DNA of 64,000 nt from Catalinimonas alkaloidigena. GTDB lineage: Bacteria > Bacteroidota > Bacteroidia > Cytophagales > Cyclobacteriaceae. The position numbers and the translations under genes were made by a program. The notes beneath the pieces are model-generated. The model was not told the DNA's origin. It saw nothing but the letters and a program-made list of their open reading frames with translations, and ran no database searches. This document shows, piece after piece, positions 1-8,448 of the stretch. The first letter of the stretch is position 1. Every line of letters starts with the position of its first letter. The DNA is taken from contig NZ_JAQFIL010000001.1 in the NCBI RefSeq assembly GCF_029504655.1, forward strand, positions 3,973,001 to 4,037,000. The letters are read 5' to 3'.

Positions 1-233
1 ACAACCTAACGATCGCACCCTGGGGGGATATTATCCTCTGTGAAGATCACCCTGAGCCTTTTGTCGTTGGCGTAACCCAGCAGGGAGAAATCTATAAGCT
101 GGCTGAAAATGTAGGCTACCGTACAGAATTTGCCGGAGGTGTATTTTCTCCTTCCGGAGATACGTATTTTGTGAATATACAGGGGGCAGGAATCACCCTG
201 GCAATCACCGGTCCCTGGAAAAAACCAGCCTGA
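1..233 (+). CDS. PhoX-family (DUF839) phosphatase, C-terminal fragment
   Basis: An open frame enters from the left edge (first full codon at 3) and stops at TGA 231-233, giving 76 C-terminal residues. The peptide contains NLTIAPWGDIILCED, GVTQQGEIY, FAGGVFSPSGDTYFVNIQ and ends GITLAITGPW. This series is typical of the last blade of the beta-propeller in PhoX/DUF839 alkaline phosphatases, which are calcium/iron-dependent exported phosphomonoesterases. Only the tail is visible, so signal peptide and metal ligands cannot be checked. The family call rests on motif recognition; fragment status is certain because no start codon lies in the window. Confidence 0.75.
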   Translation, partial: NLTIAPWGDIILCEDHPEPFVVGVTQQGEIYKLAENVGYRTEFAGGVFSPSGDTYFVNIQGAGITLAITGPWKKPA

Positions 234-342
234 TCTGGTAGATAAGCTGATATAGAGGGATCTCGTCAGGTTTTGATGAGGTTCCTTTTTAGTTTAACCA
301 TGTCAGCAATTCATTACATTAAAGTGCACATCATTTCTACTT

Positions 343-1149
343 ATGAAAAAATTATTTGCCGTATTATTTAGCTTGCTGATTATCAACAGTCTACAAGCGC
401 AGGTGATCCCTTTACCTCACGCCCACGCCCACAATGACTACAATCATGAACGCCCTTTACTGGATGCGCTTGCCCACGGATTTACCAGCGTTGAAGCTGA
501 TGTATTGCTCATTGATGGTGAGCTGTATGTGGGACATGATATGCCTGAGGGAAAGCACGCTTTGCCTACATTCAAAGCATTGTACCTAGATCCATTACAA
601 CGGATCGTACATAACCACAGAGGCAAGGTTTACCCAGATTATGAAGGTGATTTTTACCTGATGATTGATATCAAAACTGAAGCTGAACCTACTTATGCAG
701 TACTCCGTGAACAACTGGCTGCGTACACCTCCATGCTTACTTACTCTGAAAATGGAGAGGTCCATAAAGGGGCGGTAACTATCTTCCTCTCGGGCAATCG
801 CCCCATTACAAGCGTGGAAAAGCAAAGTAAAAGCCTGGTTGCTATTGACGGAAGGCCGGAAGATCTCGGCAAAGATTATCCAAGCTCCCTTATGCCATTT
901 GTCAGCCAACATTTCAGGGCAGTAGTAGATTGGGATGGCGAAGGAGCTATACCGAAGCAGGAGATGGAAAAACTAAGTGCGCTTACTGCCAAAGTCCATG
1001 CCGAAGATAAAAAAGTAAGGCTCTGGGCTTCTCCTGAAAATGAAAACACCTGGAAAATACTGATGCAGGCTGAGGCTGATCTGATCAATACTGACAAACT
1101 CAGTAAGCTACAGGATTTTCTCATCAGAGGTTATAGCAGTAGGCACTAG
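343..1149 (+). CDS. secreted PI-PLC/GDPD-like phosphodiesterase
   Basis: 268 residues. Residues 1-19 form a signal peptide (MKK, hydrophobic core, LQAQ cleavage region), so the protein is exported. The mature part opens with HAHAHNDY (26-33), followed by VEADV (50-54) and GELYVGHD (59-66). These correspond to the first catalytic histidine and the metal-binding E-x-D of the PLC-like phosphodiesterase (TIM-barrel) superfamily, which includes glycerophosphodiester phosphodiesterases. Later strands such as DFYLMIDIKTE and VRLWASPEN also fit the barrel. It probably cleaves a phosphodiester in the periplasm or outside the cell; the substrate is unknown. It follows the PhoX-like fragment by about 110 bp on the same strand, so a phosphate-scavenging association is possible but unproven. 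Confidence 0.75.
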   Translation: MKKLFAVLFSLLIINSLQAQVIPLPHAHAHNDYNHERPLLDALAHGFTSVEADVLLIDGELYVGHDMPEGKHALPTFKALYLDPLQRIVHNHRGKVYPDYEGDFYLMIDIKTEAEPTYAVLREQLAAYTSMLTYSENGEVHKGAVTIFLSGNRPITSVEKQSKSLVAIDGRPEDLGKDYPSSLMPFVSQHFRAVVDWDGEGAIPKQEMEKLSALTAKVHAEDKKVRLWASPENENTWKILMQAEADLINTDKLSKLQDFLIRGYSSRH

Positions 1150-1432
1150 TCTTCAAGATAACTTAACATTGGGTTAATATTAAGAACATACTACTATCGT
1201 ACATTTACCGCTGTAGATTTGATTTTCATAATGGACGGTCACAAAGAGCTGGGAACTTTCTCAGCTTTTTGTATTATATCCAAATCAAGAATTATTGGGA
1301 TCCAGAAAGTTAAGCAGGCAAACTTGAAGAAAGCGTACCCCTTAGCCTGAGTATCCGTAGCTCAGGCAGGTATAAGTGGTGCAGTGAGGTACAACAGTCG
1401 TAGTGCTGGCTTTTGTCAGAGTTTTTCCCTTT

Positions 1433-2446
1433 TTATTTGTTGCCAGCTACTTGCACTTCATGCGTAAGCATGTATTTTTCACCTACGTCCATAAACTTAA
1501 GCTCACCATGAATACTTCCTCGCTTTTCTAGGTCTTTTAAAATATTGACAGGCTCCCCCAAAGGCTCATCTGAAAGGTCATACGTACCGTAGTGCATAGG
1601 AATCATTACTTTACCCCCCAAATCATTGAAAGCATGCACTGCTTCACCGGGATGCATATGGGCGGCTTTCATAATATAAGAGGGCTTATAGGCGCCTACC
1701 GGTAACATACAAATATCCGGACTACCTAAAATATCGCTGATCTCCTTGAAATGATCGGCATAGGCAGAATCTGCTCCGAAGTAGATACTCTTGTTCTTAG
1801 TTTTGATCAGAAAGCTTCCCCACAATTGCCGGTTGAAGTCCTTTAGGTACCGACGGTTCCAATGCTTGGCAGGTAAAAAATACACAGCTACATCTTCATT
1901 CAATGTATACTGCTGCCACCATGCTGCTTCCTGGAAACTGACATTTTTTTTCTTTTTGCCCAAAAGATCGCTGATTTTTAGTGGTAAGAGCAACTTCATT
2001 TTAGGGTTTTGATCCAGCAGCTGATTTACTGATGTTTTATCAAAATGATCCCGGTGTCCGTGAGAGATCAGCAGGTAGTTTATACCGATCAGATCGTAAA
2101 TTGAACAGGGCAGGCCTACCTGTCGCTTTATAATCGGAAGGTCTTTGAGACAGGGATCAGTAAAAAAGCTCACGCCATTGATGCGGATAAAAAAAGAGGC
2201 ATGGCCCAACCATACGATCATATCCTCATCACTGGTTATAAAAGAAGTATTGCGGTTTACTCTGAGTCGAAAATTATCATCTTTCTTCTCGGTTTTTTGA
2301 GGATTAGGGCTGAACTGCCACTTCAGGATTTTTTTGAAAGGAATTACCTCCGACGCATAATCAGCGCTTTCAAACATTTTATTTTGAAAGAGGTTTCCTT
2401 TATAGTTCTTTTTTATGGTTTTTAGCTCCGGGTTCAGTAAATACAT
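1433..2446 (-). CDS. MBL-fold metallo-hydrolase (UlaG/NAPE-PLD-like)
   Basis: 337 residues. The core begins at about residue 76 with VWLGHASFFIRINGVSFFTDP, continues with the metal motif HGHRDHFD (129-136, the HxHxDH signature), a later AKHW histidine, GADSAY with the bridging aspartate, and PMHYGTYD near the C-terminus with the last histidine. This arrangement is that of the Lactamase_B_2 branch, which contains UlaG lactonases and N-acyl-phosphatidylethanolamine phospholipase D-like enzymes. About 75 N-terminal residues precede the fold, as in NAPE-PLD-like bacterial members. No signal peptide is evident, so a cytoplasmic location is inferred. The substrate cannot be read from the sequence. 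Its 5' end faces the lipoprotein gene at 2517, so the two are divergently transcribed. Confidence 0.8.
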   Translation of the reverse strand: MYLLNPELKTIKKNYKGNLFQNKMFESADYASEVIPFKKILKWQFSPNPQKTEKKDDNFRLRVNRNTSFITSDEDMIVWLGHASFFIRINGVSFFTDPCLKDLPIIKRQVGLPCSIYDLIGINYLLISHGHRDHFDKTSVNQLLDQNPKMKLLLPLKISDLLGKKKKNVSFQEAAWWQQYTLNEDVAVYFLPAKHWNRRYLKDFNRQLWGSFLIKTKNKSIYFGADSAYADHFKEISDILGSPDICMLPVGAYKPSYIMKAAHMHPGEAVHAFNDLGGKVMIPMHYGTYDLSDEPLGEPVNILKDLEKRGSIHGELKFMDVGEKYMLTHEVQVAGNK

Positions 2447-2516
2447 AGTTGGAAAAATAGTGACGATAATCCGCCTTCAAACAAATTATTACGCAAAAAA
2501 CATTTTATTTCAATTA

Positions 2517-2969
2517 TTGAATGTATTAACTGTTTTTACTCCTAAACGTTTGTTATATTTTTCATTAATACTTTTACTGGTCTCTTGTGGAGATTCTTCA
2601 GAAAAAATTAGTGGAAATTATGAAACTACTGTAACCTCTCCTTCCCAACTCTATGAATATGAAGCATTTTCTAAAACATTGAATTCAGATTCTACTCAGG
2701 TAAATGATTTAGGCATAAGCCTTAAATTAAACCTTTTTGAAGACCATAGGGCAGAATTAACAATTGACTTTATGGACGCCCGTCCTGATATCAAACAAAA
2801 AGGGAGCTGGGAACTTACTGGAAATCAGCGAGTAACAGCTTATTTTGTAGAAAAAAACGGGAAGTATTTTCGGGACACGCTACTTCTTCGTAACGAAGGT
2901 TTGAGGTTGATGCTAAAAAGCAAACAAAGTTCCAGCCTTGAAGATATAACCCTAATGAGGTTGCAGTAG
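2517..2969 (+). CDS. small hypothetical lipoprotein
   Basis: The frame is open from an ATG at 2415, but that start would place the lipobox Cys at residue 58 and overlap the divergent MBL gene. A TTG at 2517 gives a normal lipoprotein leader: basic residues (PKR), hydrophobic core and LLLVSCGD with Cys at residue 24. The mature part is about 125 residues of mainly beta character, with WELTGNQRVTAYF and EDITLMRLQ near the end, a shape reminiscent of small lipocalin-like or copper-resistance-like barrels, but no family is recognised. It is likely a membrane-anchored periplasmic or surface protein. The start codon is the main uncertainty; a second TTG at 2550 is also possible. Confidence 0.6.
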   Translation: MNVLTVFTPKRLLYFSLILLLVSCGDSSEKISGNYETTVTSPSQLYEYEAFSKTLNSDSTQVNDLGISLKLNLFEDHRAELTIDFMDARPDIKQKGSWELTGNQRVTAYFVEKNGKYFRDTLLLRNEGLRLMLKSKQSSSLEDITLMRLQ

Positions 2970-3044
2970 ATAAAATGGAATTATGATCACTGAAGGCTAA
3001 ATTAATACACCTTGATAATGATTTTCTTCTCCCATAACAATGAT

Positions 3045-3656
3045 TTATAGTTGAGCCTGTCCATCTTTTAATACTTTGGCTTGCATCACCCATCCATCTC
3101 TTTTGATACGACCCGGGAAAAATTCAATAGCTTCATTGACCTTGGTCTCATCATCCTGATTGAACCTTGAGATCTGTTCAAAAGTATAAATACCCAGGGC
3201 ATTGAGTTTCTTTTCTATGAATGGTCCCACGCCTTTGATAAGTTTCAAATCATCTTTTTCATGTTTGTCAGAACGGCCTATTCTATTGAAGTTGATGTCT
3301 GAGGATTTAGCTTTAATGCGGTCCAGTACTTCTGCCTGGCTTGTTTGCTTAGCAGCATTATTTCCATTAGCCTTAGGTGGCGGTGAAGGCAGCGGCTCAG
3401 GCGTAGCCTTGGTTTCAAAACTTTCAAGTCTGGCTTGCAAATCAGCCAGTTTCCTCTCCGCTTCCGCTCGCCTTCGGGTACAACGGCTAAGCTGGGCGGT
3501 AATGCCGGCCTGTTCCTGCCGGGTTTCTTCCAATGCCCGCTCTTGTTCATTAAGTGTGGACTCGTAGGCATTGGTAACCGTCTTTTTTCCGATCAGATAG
3601 CCTAAGAATGCACAGCCACCCAGGGCAACAAGCGCAAGAAATAAATCTAAAATCAT
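3045..3656 (-). CDS. membrane-anchored coiled-coil protein with C-terminal HhH domain
   Basis: 203 residues. One transmembrane helix (about 3-22) is followed by a charged predicted coiled coil (about 30-83), a proline-rich linker (about 86-95), and a C-terminal helix-hairpin-helix domain (about 136-197) with LIKGVGPFIEKKL at 139-151 and FPGRIKRDGW at 180-189. The domain matches the predicted flap-endonuclease-like HhH family (COG3743 type). Such domains usually bind DNA non-specifically or mediate protein contacts; no nuclease catalytic residues are visible. It is the last gene of a three-gene operon, 11 bp after the OmpA-like gene, whose first gene encodes a smaller protein with the same HhH domain. 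The soluble side of the membrane is not determinable by eye. Confidence 0.75.
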   Translation of the reverse strand: MILDLFLALVALGGCAFLGYLIGKKTVTNAYESTLNEQERALEETRQEQAGITAQLSRCTRRRAEAERKLADLQARLESFETKATPEPLPSPPPKANGNNAAKQTSQAEVLDRIKAKSSDINFNRIGRSDKHEKDDLKLIKGVGPFIEKKLNALGIYTFEQISRFNQDDETKVNEAIEFFPGRIKRDGWVMQAKVLKDGQAQL

Positions 3657-3667
3657 GGTTTTAGGCG

Positions 3668-4555
3668 TTAGTTAAGTTTAATTTCTACACGGCGGTTTTG
3701 ACTTCTTCCTGCTTCAGTATCATTACCGGCGATAGGTTCAGACTCACCCCGGGTATCAGTCACAATCTGTACTCTGGCTATGCCCGCCCTTGTCAGGATG
3801 TCTCTGGTAAACTCCGCCCTGTCCAGCCCATAATCCAGGTTGCGCTGAGCATCTCCGACATTATCCGTATGACCTATCAGTGCGACTGTTGCCTCCTTTT
3901 GATGACTTAGGTATAGTTTGAGCTGACTGATATACTGCCGTACTTCATCATTCACTTGCAGAGATGTTTCACCGGTTTCAAAATAAAGATTTTGGGAAGT
4001 GTTCTTCAACATTTCTTCCAGCGCGGCGACTTCCTCTTCTTCCAGTTTGTTTTCTTCGGGAAAATCATCTGTGATTTCAAATAAGAGCCCATCCATTAAA
4101 GTGTCTCTTTGAAAATTCAGATTGATATTTTCCTGGGCATTTACAAATAATTGCTGACGATCAATGCCAAAATCATTCAGCCAGGTTTTAAATGCTTCCG
4201 CTCTGGCCATTCCCAGATTGGGAAGCAAAGAGTTATTGGTTTCAGTATCATCGTACAAACCGATAATGAGCAAGCCCTCATCCTCATGTTCATTCAGGTA
4301 ATTTTTTAGGGTACTGAGCGCCGTATCAGCAGTATTAGGTATAATTGGAATAGCCTGAGAACGAGCGAATTTGATATTTTCTTCCGCCCCTACTTCCAGG
4401 TCTTCACCCGCAAATATCAGCTGCGAAACTGTCTCTGTTCTTAAGGCAAGGTCTGAGGCACTTTCATCTCCACAGTGCCCCTGATGCCAGCAGACATAAT
4501 AGTACGTCCATAAGCTGATCCAGCCTGCTAAGATGAGCATTAATAAAATTCTCAT
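3668..4555 (-). CDS. OmpA-family protein with N-terminal membrane segment
   Basis: 295 residues. An N-terminal hydrophobic helix (about 2-22) precedes two repeat-like alpha/beta domains. The first (about 70-140) has an OmpA-like outline (LLIIGLYDD, NLGMARAEAFKTWL) but lacks the usual closing motif. The second (about 188-295) is a proper OmpA C-terminal domain: IGHTDNVGDAQRN at 228-239, LDRAEFTRDIL at 244-254 and NRRVEIKL at 287-294, which carry the Asp and Arg positions used for peptidoglycan binding. It therefore likely tethers a membrane complex to the cell wall. The gene sits between two genes for HhH-domain membrane proteins with 36-bp and 11-bp spacing, so the three are probably co-transcribed and may act together. 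Confidence 0.8.
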   Translation of the reverse strand: MRILLMLILAGWISLWTYYYVCWHQGHCGDESASDLALRTETVSQLIFAGEDLEVGAEENIKFARSQAIPIIPNTADTALSTLKNYLNEHEDEGLLIIGLYDDTETNNSLLPNLGMARAEAFKTWLNDFGIDRQQLFVNAQENINLNFQRDTLMDGLLFEITDDFPEENKLEEEEVAALEEMLKNTSQNLYFETGETSLQVNDEVRQYISQLKLYLSHQKEATVALIGHTDNVGDAQRNLDYGLDRAEFTRDILTRAGIARVQIVTDTRGESEPIAGNDTEAGRSQNRRVEIKLN

Positions 4556-4591
4556 GCTAGGATATAGTAATCACCAATAATTCAATCCTTA

Positions 4592-4978
4592 TCAGGTATC
4601 TTTTTTATTGAGTTGTTTTGCCTGCTCAATCCAATGATCTCTTTCAATCCGACCTGAAAAACCGTTAAGCTTTTCTTCTATTTTTTCAATATCCTGCCTG
4701 GTCAGCTCTGCAATATGCTCATAGGTAGTCAGGCCAATTGCTTTTAATTTCCGTTCTAAAACCGGCCCTACTCCTTTGATTTTTTTGAGATCATCTCCAG
4801 CAGCCGCTTTTGTTTTGTTTTTTTTCTTCTTCTGGGCTTTGGGGGGGGGCTCAGGAGAAGTTGGGGTTTGCGCTTCCACCACTTCCAACTCCCACACCTT
4901 GATGTTCCTACCCATTATGTAAAGCAGTATGCCTAATCCAGCGAGGGTAGCAATTATTTTTAAGATTAATCGGGACAT
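4592..4978 (-). CDS. small membrane protein with C-terminal HhH domain
   Basis: 128 residues. A transmembrane helix (about 6-22) is followed by a Pro/Lys-rich linker (about 37-60, including PEPPPKAQKKKKNK) and an HhH domain (about 62-125) with KIKGVGPVLERKL at 66-78 and FSGRIERDHW near the end. The domain is clearly paralogous to the C-terminus of the protein at 3045-3656: both share the DDLKxIKGVGP start and the GRIxRDxW end. First gene of the operon that continues with the OmpA-like gene 36 bp downstream. The codons for PPP form an uninterrupted run of nine G on the plus strand (4841-4849), a possible slippage site. Function unknown; a DNA- or protein-binding anchor is an inference from the domain. 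Confidence 0.75.
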   Translation of the reverse strand: MSRLILKIIATLAGLGILLYIMGRNIKVWELEVVEAQTPTSPEPPPKAQKKKKNKTKAAAGDDLKKIKGVGPVLERKLKAIGLTTYEHIAELTRQDIEKIEEKLNGFSGRIERDHWIEQAKQLNKKDT

Positions 4979-5187
4979 ATATTCATCGTTTAGCTGTGAT
5001 CAATATAAGAAAAACATACCTTTTTGCATAAGCATACTGCTAGTTTGAGGCGTACAGCGAACGGAAGTGTACAATTTTGCTGTTTCAGGCATTTTCTTTC
5101 AAAAAACCCTTTATTTTGTATTAAAAGTTAAAACTGAAAATCGTATTTTTAGTTAATAGACCAACATTTTCACCAAATAATAATCAT

Positions 5188-5445
5188 ATGGGATCTATAG
5201 CTATACCAATTCCTCCCTTATCCGGCAATCAGGATATTGAAGTTGACATCCGGGTCAACGGAGAGTTGAAGAAACAGAATTTCCGGGTAGAAGTTTTTTT
5301 CTGGAAGGACTGCAAAGCACAGCAAAACCGTGCTGAATGTATCAGAGAAATACTCTCTAAGTATGATAAAGACTGGCAGCTCTACTACATAGGAATGCCC
5401 ACCGATGAGTTTGTGCCAATTACATTTATGAAAAAAAGTGCCTGA
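5188..5445 (+). CDS. small hypothetical protein
   Basis: 85 residues, not recognised. It begins MGSIAIPIPPLSGNQDIEVD, continues with mixed polar beta-like sequence (VRVEVFFWKDC-like segment) and ends with FVPITFMKKSA. Two cysteines occur near the middle (KDCKAQQNRAEC). No signal peptide or transmembrane segment is seen. The reading frame is well formed, has an AT-rich upstream region, and is convergent with the KirBac gene 20 bp further on. Codon choice resembles the neighbours. It is probably a real cytosolic protein, but no function is proposed. Confidence 0.55.
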   Translation: MGSIAIPIPPLSGNQDIEVDIRVNGELKKQNFRVEVFFWKDCKAQQNRAECIREILSKYDKDWQLYYIGMPTDEFVPITFMKKSA

Positions 5446-5465
5446 CCTACATCTGCTTACCAATA

Positions 5466-6431
5466 TTAATTTAAAGGCACTTCTTCTGAATCATGTATTA
5501 AATTCATCCACAGCGCCACCATACCCTTCTTGTGGCTGCCATATGCCATTTTAAATTTACGCCCCCACACTATTTCGTCATTTTTATAAGAACTACGGGC
5601 ATACACTTCCTGACTAAAAGAGTCATCAAAGCCCTTGATCAGTACCAGAAACTCCCCATTTTGCTGCTCAAACGTCTCTTTGGTAACTTTAAACAAGGGG
5701 CTATCTTCATCCAGTGGGTGCACGATAGTCCAGCTCATGGCCAGGAAATCTACTTTGTTACGCTCAAGCTTAAGGTTCTCATATACTCTTTTCTTCTGCT
5801 GATGGTCAAAATAGGTATACACTACTTTTACCTGTACCTCTATCAGCTCACTGCTTCTTTTGTTAGCGATACGAAACATAAAAGCATTGATATCACGATA
5901 AGGGGCGATAATCGCATTTTCGCTATAAAGAATTCTGGCATGCGGACGGGAAAAGCGGCCGTATATCAATCCGGTAATAAGTGCAAAGCCCATCAAACCT
6001 AGTAAAGATTCTACTGAGGAGACTACTCCTGCCCAAAAACTTACAGGGTTAACTCTTCCATAGCCTACTGTGGTTATGGTCTGAGAGCTAAAGAAAAAAG
6101 CCTCATACAGATTACCCATAAAAGCGCCTTCACTCACTGACAATTGGTCAATACCAACGGCTACATAGATAAATGCGAAGATAAGGTTAACCACAAAATA
6201 AGAGGCACTTACCAGACACAGAAACCTGATCCAGGACATGGAGATGAGTGCATTATACGCATCATAAGGACGAAGCCATGGCCTTCCTTTCTTCTTTACA
6301 TTAAAACTCCCGTTTTTATTGATCAGGCGCTGACCGTATTCAAAGCTACTGTTGCCTAAACCCAGGTCTTTAAAGGAGTCATTCATGTGCAGGTTCTGGC
6401 TTAACTGACTTAAGTAATCTTTTAGGGCCAC
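5466..6431 (-). CDS. KirBac-type inward-rectifier potassium channel
   Basis: 321 residues. An amphipathic slide-helix region with RPWLRPYDAY (50-59) precedes transmembrane helix 1 (about 68-92), a pore loop FFFSSQTITTVGYGR with the potassium filter TVGYGR (121-126), and transmembrane helix 2 (about 133-158). The C-terminal 160 residues form a beta-rich cytoplasmic domain (RPHARILYSENAII, then FMFRIANKRS), the immunoglobulin-like assembly typical of Kir/KirBac channels. The glycine hinge region SLLGLMGFALITG is present. Such channels are tetramers that conduct potassium across the inner membrane and are gated by ligands or lipids on the cytoplasmic domain. The gene is a single unit, divergent from the esterase gene at 6576. 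Confidence 0.93.
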   Translation of the reverse strand: MALKDYLSQLSQNLHMNDSFKDLGLGNSSFEYGQRLINKNGSFNVKKKGRPWLRPYDAYNALISMSWIRFLCLVSASYFVVNLIFAFIYVAVGIDQLSVSEGAFMGNLYEAFFFSSQTITTVGYGRVNPVSFWAGVVSSVESLLGLMGFALITGLIYGRFSRPHARILYSENAIIAPYRDINAFMFRIANKRSSELIEVQVKVVYTYFDHQQKKRVYENLKLERNKVDFLAMSWTIVHPLDEDSPLFKVTKETFEQQNGEFLVLIKGFDDSFSQEVYARSSYKNDEIVWGRKFKMAYGSHKKGMVALWMNLIHDSEEVPLN

Positions 6432-6575
6432 TGCATTAAATTTTTGATTTAGATAATTTGAAAGTTGAGCGAAAGTAATTTCATCTTATATTAGAACGTT
6501 CAAAACTTTCATAGGATAATATAGCAAATACATTATCATCTGATTTCATCAAACCCATAAGATACCCTTAGTTTC

Positions 6576-8309
6576 ATGAATTGTACTAGAACCCTGAAAT
6601 TGCTTTTGTCGGTACTCACCCCACTTTATCTGCTCACATCATGCGGTGAAGATAGTTTACAGTTTGCCATCACCTTCCCTGAATCCTTGAGTGAGGAGGC
6701 ACTGGATGGCAGAATGTTGCTACTCATCTCAGACAATAATGAAGATGAACCTCGTTTTCAGATCAGTGACGGGCCAGATACAAAATTGGTGTATGGAATA
6801 GATGTGAACGCCTTGAAGGCAGGTGATGAAGCAATCATTTCAGATACAGTCTTTGGCTATCCGTTAGAATCACTCAGCAGGATCCCTGCGGGAGAGTATT
6901 ACGTACAAGCACTGCTGCATAAGTACGAAACATTTAATCTTTCCAATGGCCACACCGTTAAGCTGCCGATGGATCAGGGGGAGGGACAGCAATGGAACCG
7001 TTCTCCCGGCAACTTTTACAGCACTCCGCAAAAAGTTTATATTGACCCTGCAGCAAAAGAAACGATCCACATCAGTCTTGACAATGAAATTCCTCCCATA
7101 GAAGAGCCTGAAGACACTGAATATATCAAGCATATCAAAATACAGAGTGAATTGCTATCAGAGTTCTGGGGTCGGCCTATGTATCTGGGAGCCCATGTCC
7201 TCCTGCCGGAAGGGTTTGATGAGCATCCAAACGCTCGTTATCCCCTAGCAGTTTTTCATGGTCATTTCCCCTATACTTTCGGTGGCTTTCGGACTGAAGC
7301 ACCTGACCCGAACCTGGAGCCGGATTACAGTGAGCGATTTGACATGGAAGGATATAATAAAATTCAGCAGCAGGAAGCTTATGAATTCTACAAAACCTGG
7401 ACCGGACCGGATTTTCCCCGCATGATCATCATAGAGATACAGCATCAAAACCCTTACTATGATGACAGTTATGCGGTAAACTCTGCTAACCTTGGGCCTT
7501 ATGGAGATGCCATTACCTATGAGCTTATTCCTTATATTGAGCAACAGTTTCGTGGCATAGGCGAAGGCTGGGCACGTTTTCTTTATGGAGGGTCAACCGG
7601 TGGCTGGGAAGCCCTGGCCGCCCAAGTGATGTATCCGGAGGAATATAATGCCTGCTTTGCCGCCTGTCCGGACCCCATTGATTTCCGGGCTTACACCGTT
7701 GTGGATATTTATCAGGATTCAAATGCCTATTACCTGCCCAGCAAATATAAAAATACCCTTCGTCCCGGGCACCGTGACTATCTGGGGCATGTGAGTGCTA
7801 CGCTCGAGGACATGAACCACAAAGAACTGGCTCTGGGAACCAAGAGTCGCTCCGGCCAGCAGTGGGATATCTGGCAGGCTGTATATTCTCCTAGCGGCGC
7901 TGATGGTTACCCTAAACCCATCTGGGACAAGCGTAGTGGAACAATAGACCATAGCGTAGCGGAATACTGGAAAGAAAATTATGACCTGCGACATATACTG
8001 GAACGTGACTGGGACAAGCTTGGCCCTGAGCTTCAGGGAAAAATCCATATCTACTGTGGCGATATGGATAACTACTATCTCAACAATGCCGTGATGCTGA
8101 TGGAAGATTTTCTGGAGAATACTGAAGACCCTTACTATGATGGTGAAGTGGCCTATGGTGATGGCGCAGAGCACTGCTGGAATGGTGATCCGGAATTACC
8201 CAATGCTATTTCAAGGCTTCGTTATAACACCATGTACGTTCCCAAAATTCTGAAACGTATTGAAGAGTCTGCACCTGAGGGGGCGGATCTTAGCAGTTGG
8301 CGCTATTAA
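6576..8309 (+). CDS. lipoprotein esterase (alpha/beta-hydrolase, EsteraseD-like)
   Basis: 577 residues. A lipoprotein signal ends in LLTSCGED (Cys near residue 23), so the enzyme is anchored outside the cytoplasm. The first 190 residues hold a beta-rich N-terminal domain; the esterase domain follows. The nucleophile lies in LYGGSTGGWEAL (Ser about residue 340, GxSxGG), with a candidate acid in YCGDMDNYYL and the histidine in GAEHCWNGD near the C-terminus. ARYPLAVFHGHFP carries the oxyanion-loop HG motif. This set matches the putative esterase (enterochelin esterase/esterase D) family. Hydrolysis of an ester in a polysaccharide or siderophore is plausible; the substrate is unknown. No operon partner: the next gene is 140 bp away behind its own promoter-like box. 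Confidence 0.82.
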   Translation: MNCTRTLKLLLSVLTPLYLLTSCGEDSLQFAITFPESLSEEALDGRMLLLISDNNEDEPRFQISDGPDTKLVYGIDVNALKAGDEAIISDTVFGYPLESLSRIPAGEYYVQALLHKYETFNLSNGHTVKLPMDQGEGQQWNRSPGNFYSTPQKVYIDPAAKETIHISLDNEIPPIEEPEDTEYIKHIKIQSELLSEFWGRPMYLGAHVLLPEGFDEHPNARYPLAVFHGHFPYTFGGFRTEAPDPNLEPDYSERFDMEGYNKIQQQEAYEFYKTWTGPDFPRMIIIEIQHQNPYYDDSYAVNSANLGPYGDAITYELIPYIEQQFRGIGEGWARFLYGGSTGGWEALAAQVMYPEEYNACFAACPDPIDFRAYTVVDIYQDSNAYYLPSKYKNTLRPGHRDYLGHVSATLEDMNHKELALGTKSRSGQQWDIWQAVYSPSGADGYPKPIWDKRSGTIDHSVAEYWKENYDLRHILERDWDKLGPELQGKIHIYCGDMDNYYLNNAVMLMEDFLENTEDPYYDGEVAYGDGAEHCWNGDPELPNAISRLRYNTMYVPKILKRIEESAPEGADLSSWRY

Positions 8310-8372
8310 TAAGAGCAGCTTGCGTAAGCGCAACAACAACATTCTGTATTTTATGCATTATTGAAACATTAA

Positions 8373-8404
8373 TTGTTTTAGCTCGCTGAACTTTTTAACT
8401 TTCG
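8373..8404 (+). promoter_or_regulatory. putative Bacteroidota sigma-A-type promoter upstream of cmoA-like gene
   Basis: TTG at 8373-8375 and TAACTTTCG at 8396-8404 with 20 bp between resemble the Bacteroidota housekeeping promoter (-33 TTTG, -7 TAnnTTTG). It would start transcription about 40 bp before the ATG at 8449. Motif match only; no expression evidence. Confidence 0.4.
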
Positions 8405-8448
8405 GAAAAATATGATTAGGGTCCCTTCTTTTATTTAATTTACTGATT

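Noticed and set aside
1345..1367. Terminator-like palindrome GCCTGAG/CTCAGGC
   Set aside because: Only 7 bp with a 9-nt loop and no T-run; not enough to call.
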